A DNA stretch of 64,000 bases from Amblyornis subalaris (lineage: Eukaryota; Chordata; Aves; Passeriformes; Ptilonorhynchidae): assembly GCA_018881555.1 (NCBI GenBank), contig JACAXG010000012.1, positions 8,908,980 through 8,972,979 of the forward strand. Reading direction: 5' to 3'. The position numbers and the translations under genes were made by a program. This document shows positions 41,301 to 51,700 of the stretch, in pieces. The notes under the pieces were generated by a model, which was not told where the DNA came from, did no database searches, and was given only the letters and a program-made list of their open reading frames with translations. How positions within the stretch are numbered: position 1 is the stretch's first letter; each line of letters opens with the position of its first letter.

Positions 41301-44300
41301 GTGGCTTAGAAAGAGACACTCTAGGCTAAAGAACTAGTTGCCTGCATCTCAGATGTATTTTGCAGTACTGATGTGTTTGCCCCTTGCAGCTGGATTCCGT
41401 AGAAGTATGCGGCTGTGCCGCAGGAAATCCCGGCTCAACCAGCAGTCCTGCTACAGCCGGTGCCCCAGCAGCTGTTACAGCACCCTGGCAGCTCCGTATG
41501 AAGAGGTGGTCAGGTACCAGCGGCACCCAACAGACCGGCACAGACTAATTATTCTAGTGGGTAAGAGGTTAACGACCTTCACAGGCAAATTTCACCCCCT
41601 TCTGCCAGAGGAGAGGAGACAGCCAGACATGTTCTGATCCAGTGGGGCTTCCTGCTGCTGATTGCAGCAGTTGCCGACCGTGTAGGCAGCTCTCAAAGCA
41701 ACATTTCAAGAATTATTGTAATTTGACCCCATTATTGGTGTTAAAGTTTAATGTAGGTATCATCTTCTTTGCTTAAGATAGTGAGTGTTTAAAAACAATA
41801 ATAATAAAGTCCTTAGAAGAAGCCGTACAGTTACAAATGCTGGTTGATAATGGATTTTATTAGGGAAGTGGTTCAGTTTTATATTCAGTTGGGACTGAAA
41901 ATGATGAGAAGACATTTGTAACTTAATAGAAAACTTCTTTACATGGAGGCATTTCTACAACCAGTGTTAAGTGCATAGATATGACAATAGTAAGAAGAAT
42001 ATTTACAATTTAACTCCAGTAGAACCATCTCAGTCATGGACAGTACGGAAAGATGCCTTTAATAATGCTTGCTGTAGGAAACATTGTACTAAGCAGGCTG
42101 CAGGCTCTCAAGGAGACTTTAATGATAGTGACTGAAGGGAAGCTGCTGTTCTGCAGTGTTCTATGGTCCTGATAAAGCAAACCGGGTAAAGGCAAATCCA
42201 CTGGTTTTTTTAAGTCTGGAAGTATTTGGTAAGTTTTTCCTTTTAAAATAGCACTGCTGAGTTGCCTCCTGGGTATGGCTGTATTGCTGGGAAGTGATTT
42301 GTATCCTGTCAGTAACATTAGTTGCTTTTCTAACTTCCCAGGTCCCGCAGGAGTTGGTGTGAATGAGCTAAGGCGAAGGCTTATCACAAGTAACACACGA
42401 GAGTTTCAAAGTGCCATACCTCGTATGTAGTGTTTTCCCTCTTTCCCCCACTACCTCCCTCAAACGTGAATAGGAAATGCCAATTCTGGCATTTGTGTAT
42501 TGGCTTTGTGTATTCATACACTCTTTGCTCTATGGCTGTTTCTTCAGCTCTGCTGAAAGCCAGTATTGTTTGCTTTCATAAGGGTTATTTTAAAATACTA
42601 TCTCATTTTGGCAAATCAGACAAAGGTAGTTTCAAGTTCCAGCTTCTGAAACTCTTGAAAACTTTATGTAGGTGAAAGTTATCTGCATGGTTTTGTTTAA
42701 TTTTGATGTTTGCTTTTCCTAGATTTAAAAAAAAAAAAAAGAATGTTTCTTGGAGATATTTTAAGTTTATAGGGTTTAAGTGCTCAGATATGAGAATGAA
42801 GACAACAGAAGTTGGTGCTTAATAGGCTTTGCAGCTTTCCTTATTAGCCTTCTAGTCTCAGATGAGACTTATGCAGCTTAACTTCTGATGTAACAACTGA
42901 AATTGTTTCTACCTGTGCTTATATGGTTTTTGTAATTTAGATAACCAAACAGGAAATCATGAATCTGAAGCTAGCTGAAAATTCAGGACTTCGTGCTTAA
43001 GATCCAGATATGGGGAAGGTGCTAGTGTGGGAAAGCTTGTGGGATTTTTCTGAATGAACTTTAAACAATCTTGCCTCTGAGGAGTAAAAATAGTTGTGCA
43101 ACCAGTTCCAAAGCAGTTCCTGATTGCTTTGAATCACAACAATTTGGATTAAAGTACTCCCATACCAAGAAATACAGTTGTGCTTTGATAATTTTCAATG
43201 ACTTGCCACTGGGTAACCATTACAGTATATGGAGCTTTTGCTCTGGATTAACAAATGGAAATAACTCATGTTATTTTTTATGAAAATACTGATTTATAGT
43301 GCTTCATGAAGTTCTCATTTTCATTTATAAAATTACAATAATTTAGTTGCAGCTGATTTTTTGTGTGTGTGTCTCTTCTTTCAGACACCACTCGTGTTCA
43401 GAAAAGTTATGAAATGAATGGTCGTGAATATCACTATGTATCAAAGGAAACTTTTGAAAACATGGTGTATAGCCACAGGTGAGTAGGAGAGATAAATTAC
43501 GTTTTTATTACTTAAAATGCAACATGATCCAAGAAAATACAGTTTTGTAGTTAGGTCCCAAGTCTGGGCTCCTCCACTCATACTGTGTATATTAGGTGTA
43601 AATTTGGGTCAAACTATTCGAGACCATTTCTTCAAAGACTGTGTTTGTGCAGTTGCAAATAGCTCCTCCGCAATTAATCTCAGAATCCTTCTAAAAGAAA
43701 GTGGGAGCACTAGTCTTGAGCTCATTAGATGTGCTTGTAAGTTATGAGTTTAAGTCTCCTGGGAACCAGACTGCTTTCAAAAATTTAGCAGTGAGTCAGA
43801 CCTGTTCCTGACCTCAACTCCATTGCAGGATCTCTGCAGTGATGGCTTGCAAGCAGTTGAACGGTAAGGGCTAAATGTTCAAAAGCATCTGCTCCCTTCC
43901 ATGCATCAATAATCTCTCTAAGACAGACCAGCTCAGTGCCAGAAGCTGCACACATTGAGCTGTGCCAAGTGCTTTGAGATCTTCAGATATAGGAATTTAC
44001 TTGTAGTATATAATTGACAAGTAAAATCACAACCTCTAACCACAAAATTTATAAAAACATGATGAACTTAAAAATGCATGTTTTGGAAACGTTGAACTGT
44101 AATGGTTTTGATTTTGTGCCCAGTGTAGCAGGGAAGAGAAAAGGTGAAGGTTCACTATGTTTTATGATAGTTCAGTCCTCATCACTGGATTCTATTTGAA
44201 GATTTCACCTTTCAGTGGAACCATTTTGAGATCCTAATGCTCTTTCATTTTCCTTCTTTCTCACCACTGTTGCAGAATGCTGGAATATGGGGAATACAAA

Positions 44301-47300
44301 GGGTACCTGTATGGTACCAGTATTGATGCAGTGCGAACAGTCCTTGATGAAGGGAAAATCTGTGTAATAGATTTAGAACCACAGGTGAGTGGTAAAGGGG
44401 CAGGGAATCTTCTGGAAGGAAAAATAATTTTCTCTACATTTTTGAGCTACTGGAACCATGTTGGTTGCTTTGTCTTGTTTTTCACTTTACCTCATGATGC
44501 TTATTAATAATAGATTATGCTTTGCATGTGTCTTGGGAGCTGGTGGTGGTACTACAGTGACAAGTATGTCAAGACAGTTAGTTTTTTTCCAAGCCAGCAG
44601 CTGCCTGATCATTTTGGATGGTACAGAAATGAATTTTCATACTTACTTAAAGTAAGGATTATTCTTTCACATGGAGACCTGTTGCATGCGATTTCTTAAT
44701 CCTCCAAGCCCTGTTAGTTGAGAATTCTGTCCTTCTGTTAGCAACCTCAGAAACACCCTCTGGTAAAAGCAGCAACTATTCAAGTAATCAAGCAAAAGCT
44801 GAAAATCATAGTGTGCCTTTATTTCTCTCCAAAAGTTACAGCTGTTAGTAAGCTGCTTCTTCACTTAGATGGTATTCACTTTTTTTCCCTTCTATCTTTG
44901 CATTGAATTTACTGGTGAAGATAAGGCTAATAAAAGCCTAAGCTTGTAAATACCTAAGATACTTAGAGTTGTGTCTAGCAAAATCTTGCTAACATTCTCT
45001 GAATTACTTGCATATTTAGTACTTAGGAGCTGTTTCCGCTATGATGTTTCAACATCTCTTCTAACCAAACGTAAAGAGAGACACCATAACTCAGTAATTC
45101 TTGGATATTTCCCTCTAATTATGCAGAGCCAGTGTATCTGAGCCTTAGGTTGGCAGTGGATTGTGCTGCTTAAAATAGAGATGAAGTTACATTATTTGTG
45201 GGGTACTACTCAAAAACTGAAGCTGTTGTAAGAGGCATATTAGGTCACACCTTAAGTCTTCACATCCAAAACTGTCCTTGGGTTTCTTCTGTGACATTTT
45301 TAAGCAAAAGGGGAAAGAGGGGTGTTGGGGCTGGGGGTATGTAATCTTGGCACTTGGACAGATGTGCCACTATGATTTTTTTAGGGTGTGAGTTTAAAGG
45401 ACAGGTTTTGGGAAGAGTATGAAGTAACAGCAGTGAGGTAACAGAACTACTGCTGAGTTGCATACTTTATTTTAAATCTGGTGGCTTGACCAACTTTACA
45501 TGCTATGTTTGGGGGTTTTTTTGCTTTTCTTTTTCTTTCTCATTCCCTCCACTGCTCTGCAGTAATTTAAAGCAGTAACTTATTAGCATTAGGGAATGTT
45601 ACACAGCACAAGGATTTCTGCAAGCAGGATACTTTCTTCCAGTATGGAACAATAAAGATGTACTTGTTCCAAAAGTAGCTCCCTAACAGTTAAAAAAGAA
45701 CAGGTTTCAAATGCATCTTTAATGTGGTTGGTTGTAGAGATCTGTTAATGGCACTGTTCTGTCATTCACTGGTGCTGAATGCATCTCCTAATAAGGTTAC
45801 TAAGCAGAATTAAGTGATTGGTGTGCTACAGTTGCTTATGTCTGGTCCAGCGATTATTACTGAGATCATTTTCAAGTAGGTGTTCCTGAAAAAGGTACCT
45901 CCTAGGTCTGGAGGTAATAGCATGTTGTAAACAACTGGCTTTTCATGGGAGTAAAACTGGGATGAATACACTTGAAATACTTTAGCTTCACTCTTCATTT
46001 GCAGGGTATACAATTAGCCCGGACTCATGAGTTAAAGCCCTACATTATATTCATCAAGCCACCCAGCATAAGCTGCATGAAGCAGACTCGTAAAAATGCC
46101 AGGATCATTACGGATTATTATGTGAACATGAAGTTCAAGGTGAGATTTGGGAATAAAAGAGACAGTTTATTAAACTGAGATTCTGTGATTAGAACATAAT
46201 GCATTCTAGTATGCTACAATGTTAACTCTTAAAAAAATATTACTGTATCTTTAGGATCGATTCTAATTATCTTTTTCTGTTGATTTTATTGAGATTTCTT
46301 TGCCCCCTCCAGATTTGCTTTGAAGCATGTGGGCTGTAATTTGTATCTAGGGGCTGAGGCATTTTGCTTCAAAATGTCTTAAAAGGAGAACTATTTTGCA
46401 CATTTTTGTTTTAATTAGCTGCCTTGTGACAACGTTTGAGTCAACACACATATTTACTGTTTGCATTGAAATACTGGGAATGTGCTTCATTCAGTAATTT
46501 AATAAATTATTTTTTCACAGTTACAAGAATGTGTTAGTTTTTTGTGTATGCTTAATGGCAGTATCAGTATCGATTCTATACTAAGTTCTACAGATAAAAC
46601 ACAGATCCTGCTTGCAGGAAATGCATACCTTATATCTAGAATGCATACAGCACTTTGTCACAATTGTTTCCACACAAATAATAATCAAATTTAGCATCTT
46701 AACATTTTGGAGACCTCAATCCATAGCTATACAGAAATTAATCAAGATTGCTAGGACAGAAAGTGACATGAACACTGGGGAAATAAACTAAAATTTGGAA
46801 TAAGAGCACAAGCTTTAGTAGATTTGCCTTCCAGTTCCTAACATTCTCTGCCAGCAGTCATCATTAGAATAATTTTTCTGGGGCAAATGGAGCATGCTGA
46901 GACACAAGGTACTTCCTTGGCAAGCATATCGAAATCAGATCTGTTTTGGAGACTTGGAACTGACTGTAGCAGGTGCACTTCATTATAGTAAACTGTAAAT
47001 GGAATAAAGTAGACTGACATTGTCTATTCAGCTCTTGTTTATGTGGCCCAAGGTGTTTTGTAGATGCTGTGCAGGTGTTTCTCTACACAACACTGGAGTT
47101 TTATAGACTTACTCTGTCTCACAGGAAGAAGATTTACAGGAGATGGAAGATTCAGCTAAGAAAATGGAAGCTCAGTTTGGTCAGTTCTTTGATCAAGTGA
47201 TTGTGAATGACAATTTACAAGAAGCATCTGCGCAGCTGCTGTCTGCAGTACATCGTGCACAAGACGAGCCCCAGTGGGNCCCTGCAATATGGATATGCTC

Positions 47301-47316
47301 AGACACTCAGCCCTAA
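26314..47316 (+). CDS. MPP4: MPP4 (membrane palmitoylated protein 4), complete, 21 coding exons, 621 residues
   Basis: MPP4 is a p55-family MAGUK scaffold, in mammals found mainly in retina, where it organises photoreceptor synapse proteins. Spliced exons give two L27 domains (about 9-120), PDZ (about 137-218), SH3 (about 226-296), an acidic HOOK/linker (about 297-365) and GUK (about 408-605). The GUK P-loop is [10 protein letters not shown] with no Lys-Ser/Thr, so it should be a protein-binding, not catalytic, kinase fold. The start ATG at 26314 has A at -3 and G at +4, an in-frame TGA 15 nt upstream, and aligns with an internal Met of human MPP4 (MKLSTATNPQNG against [12 protein letters not shown]); the total (621) equals human 637 minus the 16 residues before that Met. 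Odd points: a GC donor after exon 4, a cluster of microexons, and one N in the last exon. Confidence 0.97.
26889..27010 (+). CDS. MPP4: MPP4 exon 2 (first L27)
   Basis: Acceptor gctcag, donor aag|gtaagg, 122 nt. Encodes [20 protein letters not shown] and [15 protein letters not shown]. Confidence 0.96.
27914..27991 (+). CDS. MPP4: MPP4 exon 3 (between the L27 domains)
   Basis: Acceptor caacag, donor gag|gtgagc, 78 nt, phase 0. Encodes [16 protein letters not shown] and LQARALNRE. Confidence 0.95.
28697..28777 (+). CDS. MPP4: MPP4 exon 4 (second L27), with GC donor
   Basis: Acceptor tatcag, 81 nt, phase 0. Encodes [20 protein letters not shown] then LRSPHLK. It is followed by aag|gcaagt, a GC 5' splice site; no GT nearby keeps the frame. 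Confidence 0.95.
28961..29004 (+). repeat. 17-bp tandem repeat in an MPP4 intron
   Basis: ggctgtgttttacctaa at 28961-28977 and 28978-28994 are identical, followed by a partial third copy, gactgtgttt. Confidence 0.85.
29359..29490 (+). CDS. MPP4: MPP4 exon 5 (L27 end and PDZ start)
   Basis: Acceptor gtaacag, donor ctg|gtgagc, 132 nt, phase 0. Encodes [20 protein letters not shown] and [16 protein letters not shown], the first PDZ strand. Confidence 0.97.
29616..29742 (-). repeat. CR1 LINE 3'-end fragment, antisense to MPP4
   Basis: acagaatcacaagaattgtt, gaggttgaaaaggacttcag and gtaactagagtaggttgttc match the reverse complement of an avian CR1 3' region. Decayed; same intron as the larger sense CR1. 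Confidence 0.65.
29862..30878 (+). mobile_element. CR1 non-LTR retrotransposon, 5'-truncated, sense to MPP4
   Basis: About 1 kb holding the end of the reverse-transcriptase ORF and the 3' UTR of a CR1 element. Traces of the ORF can be read (SKFTDD-like, [16 protein letters not shown]), broken by frameshifts. The 3' end is gatccttgtgggtcccttcc, then ttctgtgattctg, and no poly(A) tail, as is usual for CR1. It lies in the intron between MPP4 exons 5 and 6 and is non-functional. The open frame of 171 codons on the opposite strand is its antisense shadow. Confidence 0.9.
31021..31102 (+). CDS. MPP4: MPP4 exon 6 (PDZ)
   Basis: Acceptor ttgccag, donor g|gtacgt, 82 nt. Encodes [20 protein letters not shown] then GGLADRS. 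Confidence 0.96.
32228..32313 (+). CDS. MPP4: MPP4 exon 7 (PDZ)
   Basis: Acceptor atggcag, donor ctg|gtattt, 86 nt. Encodes [20 protein letters not shown] and PEQVINIL. Confidence 0.96.
33305..33376 (+). CDS. MPP4: MPP4 exon 8 (end of PDZ)
   Basis: Acceptor atttag, donor aca|gtaaga, 72 nt, phase 0. Encodes [20 protein letters not shown] and NQTT. Confidence 0.96.
33815..34011 (+). CDS. MPP4: MPP4 exon 9 (SH3)
   Basis: Acceptor ttaccag, donor ag|gtaaat, 197 nt. Encodes [35 protein letters not shown] and [11 protein letters not shown], a complete SH3 core. Confidence 0.97.
35112..35176 (+). CDS. MPP4: MPP4 exon 10 (SH3-HOOK junction)
   Basis: Acceptor tatgtag, donor t|gtgagt, 65 nt. Encodes [20 protein letters not shown] and M, leaving a single T of a split codon. 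That T would form a stop if joined directly to exon 12, 14 or 15. Confidence 0.95.
35957..35974 (+). CDS. MPP4: MPP4 exon 11, 18-nt microexon
   Basis: taagcactgtggaagaag between acceptor gagcag and donor gtagga. With flanking bases it encodes LSTVEEE, giving SSM-LSTVEEE-DDM, the same length as human STLSISMEEEDDM. Without it the T of exon 10 and AG of exon 12 form TAG. Found by frame logic; the polypyrimidine tract is weak, and GAAGAAG is an exonic-enhancer-like motif. Confidence 0.8.
36999..37037 (+). CDS. MPP4: MPP4 exon 12 (39 nt, acidic linker)
   Basis: Acceptor ctgtag, donor g|gtaact. Encodes (E)[12 protein letters not shown]; human has EDDMKIDEKCVEA. Phase 1 at both ends. Confidence 0.93.
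37771..37791 (+). CDS. MPP4: MPP4 exon 13, 21-nt microexon
   Basis: Acceptor aacaag, donor g|gtaagt. Encodes DEETFES, identical to human. Phase 1 at both ends. Confidence 0.92.
39040..39054 (+). CDS. MPP4: MPP4 exon 14, 15-nt microexon
   Basis: Acceptor gtgcag, donor g|gtaaca. Encodes EELKE; human has EELSE. Phase 1 at both ends, preceded by a tract of tct/ctg pyrimidines. Confidence 0.9.
40533..40574 (+). CDS. MPP4: MPP4 exon 15 (42 nt, acidic linker)
   Basis: Acceptor attctag, donor g|gtatgc. Encodes [14 protein letters not shown]; the human counterpart is DKEEFVGYGQKFFI. Phase 1 at both ends. Confidence 0.93.
40973..41015 (+). repeat. 21-22 bp imperfect tandem duplication in an MPP4 intron
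   Basis: tataatacacattctggagc followed directly by tataatacacatggctggag. Confidence 0.8.
41390..41560 (+). CDS. MPP4: MPP4 exon 16 (basic HOOK and GUK start)
   Basis: Acceptor cttgcag, donor g|gtaaga, 171 nt. Encodes [20 protein letters not shown], a Cys/Ser-rich variable segment, then [13 protein letters not shown] and RHRLIILV. Confidence 0.97.
42342..42422 (+). CDS. MPP4: MPP4 exon 17 (GUK P-loop region)
   Basis: Acceptor ttcccag, donor c|gtatgt, 81 nt. Encodes [18 protein letters not shown]; the degenerate P-loop lacks the Lys-Ser/Thr needed for ATP. Confidence 0.96.
43385..43478 (+). CDS. MPP4: MPP4 exon 18 (GUK)
   Basis: Acceptor tttcag, donor ag|gtgagt, 94 nt. Encodes [20 protein letters not shown] and MVYSH, the GMP-binding-like lobe. 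Confidence 0.97.
44276..44384 (+). CDS. MPP4: MPP4 exon 19 (GUK)
   Basis: Acceptor gttgcag, donor cag|gtgagt, 109 nt. Encodes [20 protein letters not shown] and [12 protein letters not shown]. Confidence 0.97.
46005..46139 (+). CDS. MPP4: MPP4 exon 20 (GUK)
   Basis: Acceptor tttgcag, donor aag|gtgaga, 135 nt, phase 0. Encodes [20 protein letters not shown] and [13 protein letters not shown]. Confidence 0.97.
47125..47316 (+). CDS. MPP4: MPP4 exon 21 (GUK end, stop)
   Basis: Acceptor tcacag, 192 nt. Encodes [20 protein letters not shown] through a conserved tail to CSDTQP and TAA at 47314-47316. Base 47279 is N inside codon GNC; human has Val here, so T is the likely base. Confidence 0.95.
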   Translation, partial: EEDLQEMEDSAKKMEAQFGQFFDQVIVNDNLQEASAQLLSAVHRAQDEPQWXPAIWICSDTQP

Positions 47317-47580
47317 TTCTGAGCAGCAGGCAGCTTCAGAAAGATTACAGCTTATGTTTTACTTCAAGAATAATCCTAATGTCAGGATTGCAAGAATTTA
47401 TCTTTGTATGTGAGGGATTTGGAAGAGGATTAGGAAAGAAGCTGCTACAGGAGATATAATCATACTGTGTTCTGTGTAGCTCTTGAGCTTTTTATGTTAC
47501 AGTTGCATCCACTTTTGTACAAAAATAAAAAGGAAATATTGTGAGCACTCAATTACAAGAATAAAGAAAAATCTATTTTG
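47317..47580 (+). other. MPP4: MPP4 3' UTR
   Basis: Short 3' UTR from the stop to just past AATAAA signals at 47524 and 47560. The end point is inferred. Confidence 0.65.
47560..47565 (+). terminator. MPP4: MPP4 polyadenylation signal (AATAAA)
   Basis: Canonical hexamer about 245 nt after the stop, with T-rich sequence following; an earlier hexamer lies at 47524-47529. Confidence 0.65.
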
Positions 47581-48447
47581 TTGCATATATCTGTGTTATT
47601 TACTTACACATAGGTTCAGAAAAGTCCTTTCCTTTCTTTTTATTATGGTCATTCTGGTACTGTGATACCTCTACATTCTGGAAGCCTTACAAATGGTNTT
47701 CAGTCAGAATGTACTCTTCTGGCTTTATGTCTGTGAGCAGAGTGTTATTTATGAAGGTATTGGTTTGCTGCTAATACTTTTTACCTTTTAAGATAGGAGT
47801 GGTGTTGGCACAATATAAATTACTCCAAAAACCACGGTTATCTTCATAATGCATGTAGTATGTCCTTCCTTTTGATTCATCAACTCAAGTGAGTACAAAC
47901 TGACAGAACACAGACTTAGCAAAAAGGAAAATCATCAGAAACCCATTTTCTTGTCGGTTTGCTCTATGGTAGCGTGCTCTCCTCATTAAAGGGTGCAATA
48001 CTTGTGGCAAGTAAGTTCCTCATTCTCTTTACTTCAAATTTGCAGTTGTTTTGCCCCCTGAGGAACACAGATGGTTATTTTGTTGGCCCACCTCATCTTT
48101 GAGGAAAATCAACCAAAGGAAGTTAAGTAATCAAGAAAGAGGTTGTTTAAAGTCAAATATTACGGCCACCAGCATGCCTGCTTGTTCCAGGGCCCGGGCT
48201 CATATTTCTTGTTGAGAAGTAAAACTGGAGAGATGGAAGCCCCAACATGTCACTGATGTGGGGTAAGTATTGGTGGAGCGTGAGATAGGAGCCAGCTCTG
48301 TGCTGCTGGTCCATGACCAGCTTCCCCTCTTCTGCCTAGTCCAGTATTTGTCGACTCTTTGCCTTTTTTTCATGTGTTATTTTCTACTTTTTTGGTGGGG
48401 TTTTGGGGGTTTTTCCGATTACTGTGTAGAACTGCATTTAGCAGTTT
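47581..48447. other. MPP4-TMEM237 intergenic region
   Basis: About 0.9 kb between the MPP4 poly(A) signal and the TMEM237 promoter region. One N (47698). No gene or repeat recognised. Confidence 0.7.
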
Positions 48448-48461
48448 GTGACCCTGGCTAC
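48448..48461 (+). promoter_or_regulatory. X-box (RFX)-like motif upstream of TMEM237
   Basis: gtgaccctggctac fits the ciliary X-box GTNRCC-N2-RGYAAC with one mismatch (T for A in the right half-site), 254 nt before the start ATG. Motif only. Confidence 0.35.
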
Positions 48462-48714
48462 AAGCTGAAGTAGTTTAGAACCCTTTTCCCACTAACGTGC
48501 GTTTGATTTTGCTTATCTGCAGCCCAAAACACGAGGACTCCCACTCTGGGCCGCGGAGCTGGCCTGGCTCCGCTGAGGAACCCGCCGGCCACAACACGCA
48601 GCCAAGTGGAAGTGGGAGGTCGGGCCTCCCGGCGCTGAGGGGGCGCAGCCGCGGCGCTGAGCGGAAGGAGCAGCGGCTCCTCCCCGCGGAGCCGGAGCTA
48701 GGCGGGGGCGGCTC

Positions 48715-48744
48715 ATGGCGGAGCGGCGGGCGGGCCCCGGCGCG
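48715..48744 (+). CDS. TMEM237: TMEM237 exon 1 (start)
   Basis: Encodes [10 protein letters not shown], donor gcg|gtgagg, phase 0. Chosen because it is the ATG in the CpG island with a consensus donor whose phase fits exon 2. Confidence 0.75.
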
Positions 48745-51700
48745 GTGAGGGCGCGGGGGGGCCGCAGTGGGCGGGGGGCGCGAAAGGCTCCGTGGGGCTG
48801 CAGCCCGGGGCGCCCGGCTGCGAGCCTGGAGGGCGGCGGGAGCTCGGTCCACCTGAGCGCTGTTGCTGAAGGGATGTGGCGGGGCTCTCCCCGGCAGCAG
48901 CTGCTCCGAGGAGGCGGAGCTGAAGCACGACGCAGGAGCGGAGCACTCTGGTAGCGCGGCTCCCACGTACCGGCTCCGCTGGGGAGGCGGTGGTACCCGC
49001 CTTGGTGCATCCTGCGGGATGGGGGGATGTCAGTGGCCGCAGGGTCGCACGTTTCTGCCCATCCTTGCTGGGTGGCAAGCAAGCATTTCCTCATTGTGTT
49101 CTTATTTTCATATAAACCTCTCAAAAGAAAATCTGCAAAGCTTTAAAAATCTGTAAAGGCTGGTTCAGTGTTTTTAAACATTGGGAACTTTTAAACCTTT
49201 TCTGCTCTGCATCCCGGAATGGGCACCCGAGGGGTTGGTCGGTTTTCCCCCTGACTTTCCAGGTGCGTCCCACCGCCTCGTGGCCTGGCTCACGTGTGCA
49301 AAGATAGGGTTTGACTGAGGCAGCGGGAGTCTCTTGGCTCCAGGGGCACTACTGGCTACGTTAGAGCACTCAGCGGCTCTTCTGTCGATAACAGAATGTC
49401 CATGGGAACCTGTCCCCAGACTCACCCTTTCTACGAAGTTTGGAGTGAGTTACTTCAGACTCTGCGAAACTGCAAATAGACCAAAGCTGATACCTGTATG
49501 GCGGACTTGGGGATTGTCACACAGGTGGAGAGATGAGTATTCACCACTGGCTGCTTGCATGTGGTTTTCTTTGTTGCAAGGATTAAATGATACAGAAATC
49601 AATGCACTTTCCAGTTGTTTTGTAGAAGATAATAAAATAGGTACTATGGAATACAGACATATTACTGCACAGGTAGTGAATGCTCTATAAAAGGTTTGTG
49701 GGTTTTGTTTGTTTTTATGGGGTTTTTAGCTTTAACTTTTTAAAATACCAAGTATCTTAAACATTTAATATTTACTGCCGCAAGAATGTTGGAAACAAAG
49801 TAATGAGCTCTGACCTTTACCAATATTTTTTGCCTCACGGTGCGCCTGTATAGTGTGACCAGTCCCCACCAGTCTGCTGGCTGCCTCTGAGGCTGTACAG
49901 TTCTCTACCTGTGTAAATGGCACTTGCTGTCAGTCTTCAGCATGGCCAAAATCCAAGTGAGAGATTTGAGGTCTAATCCCGAAAACCCTTCCTTGCATGA
50001 GGCGTCTCATTTGCTTTGGGTAAACAACCCAATTTAAAATTTGCTCATAGAAACGTGTACCAGCATGTGGACTTACGTTTTTTTTAGTGCAAGTAACATT
50101 TGCTGCCACGGAATCTGCCCTTGTTTCAAATGGGAGTAGTGCTGGGTCCTGACCCAGGGGTAGGAGGGTTCATGTCCAGCTAATCCTGGCTGCCTGAAGT
50201 TTATTTTTAGTTCAGAATTAGCTGAGATTCAATGTGAGCAGCGTGAGGGAGCATAGACCAGTTCACAGTGCCTCTTTCAGGGAACAGCTTCAAATGATAT
50301 GGGAAAGAAACAAGTGGTAAGTTTGTGGATCCTTGAGTCTTACCAGTCTTACAGCTCTTTTTATTTCTGATATCAGCTGAATTTTTTGAGTGTGGGAAGT
50401 ACTTATTTGTCTATATTCTTTCAATATAGTAGTGTAGTACAAAATCTGAAAGTTAACTGCCTTCCTTTCTCTAGATGAGAGAAAGGTACGAGTTCAGTTT
50501 CGTGTTATTATCAGGAGGTACTTTTAGATTTTATTTGTTTGACCTGCTGGTAGATATTTTCAAAATTATATGAAAATTAATATTTTATCATATTTAAAAG
50601 TATTTTCATAAGTGAGCTTATTTCCTTTTATTGTTTTTATTATTGTTCTGAATTTACATCTTCATTAATTGGAAATAGCTTGCATTGTATACTGTACAAA
50701 TATATTGAGTGCATAAATTATTGCAATATTTTGATATTTAAATAAATGACTAATAAGATTTCAAATGAAAGCAGTACCTTATACGAAAATTGAAAATTAT
50801 TCGAGTTGAAATGCAAGATGTGCCTCACACACAGATATTAGGTACATGTCCCTACTGCAGTGCCCATCAAAACTCTGGTAAAGGCATATTATTCTATCAA
50901 CTTTTCTGCATTGCTTTAATGTAACGTCTCCATCAGGAATGTCTAGCCATTTAGGGGGCATACGAAGTAAAACATACCTGGGATTTTCTGACCGCATCTG
51001 GAAGCAGCTGTTTTCAGAGAGAGATTTCATACTGACAGAAGTTGACTTTTGTCTCTCTCTTGTCTTTCAGTGCCCGCCTCGTGCCCTTCCTCCAGTGCCA
51101 AGGTAAAATCAGTGTGTTCTGTGGAACTGCTCATGGTACTGTACTGCAGTGATTTTAAAAGTAATGACATTAAGAGAAATCAGTTTAATAAACATCTGAG
51201 TAGTCATAATGGTTTTAAAAATAATTGCTTCTCTTGCTAATTTATTGTCCCAAAATGCTTTACAAGGAATGTAAAGCATTTTAAAGTTTTATAGAAGCCA
51301 AGAAATTTTACCATATTACCTCAGTTTTAGTACTCATGAGAGATAAACCCTTTAAAAAGTTTCAGACAAATATTCCAGTTTTAATGTCTAGTATAGTTTA
51401 ATTGTTGTCATTTTTAATCCCTTCTTCCTCCCTCTTTGTTTTGTTTTGTTCTTTTGTTTATTTGAATCACAAATCCTTTAAAACAGGAATTTCTTGAATT
51501 AGACTAGATATTCTTGAAAAGGGATATAGGTGTCTATTAGTTTGATGTAGTATAGGGAAAAAATTGGGCTTTTTTTTTTCAATGTGGAAGTGAAAAGCAA
51601 TTATATGGTTGTTATGACACGGTACTTCAGAATTCATTCAGAGTACCTGAAAGTAAACGTGATGTTTATGATTTTTGACATACAATGTCTTTTTAGTGAT

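Larger units (their letters stand above)
48550..49050 (+). promoter_or_regulatory. TMEM237: CpG-island promoter of TMEM237
   Basis: The only GC-rich, CpG-dense stretch in the window. It contains GC-box cores (ggggcgg at 48705-48711 and related copies) and spans the first coding exon; no TATA box was seen. The transcription start was not located. The long open frames on both strands here are products of the GC content. Confidence 0.8.

Noticed and set aside
48475..49124. Long overlapping minus- and plus-strand frames around the TMEM237 CpG island
   Set aside because: Stop codons are rare in GC-rich DNA; the peptides are low-complexity Pro/Arg/Ala with no domain or splice support.
49334..49690. 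118-codon plus-strand frame in TMEM237 intron 1
   Set aside because: No ATG at its start, no family recognised and no strong splice sites; kept only as an intron note.
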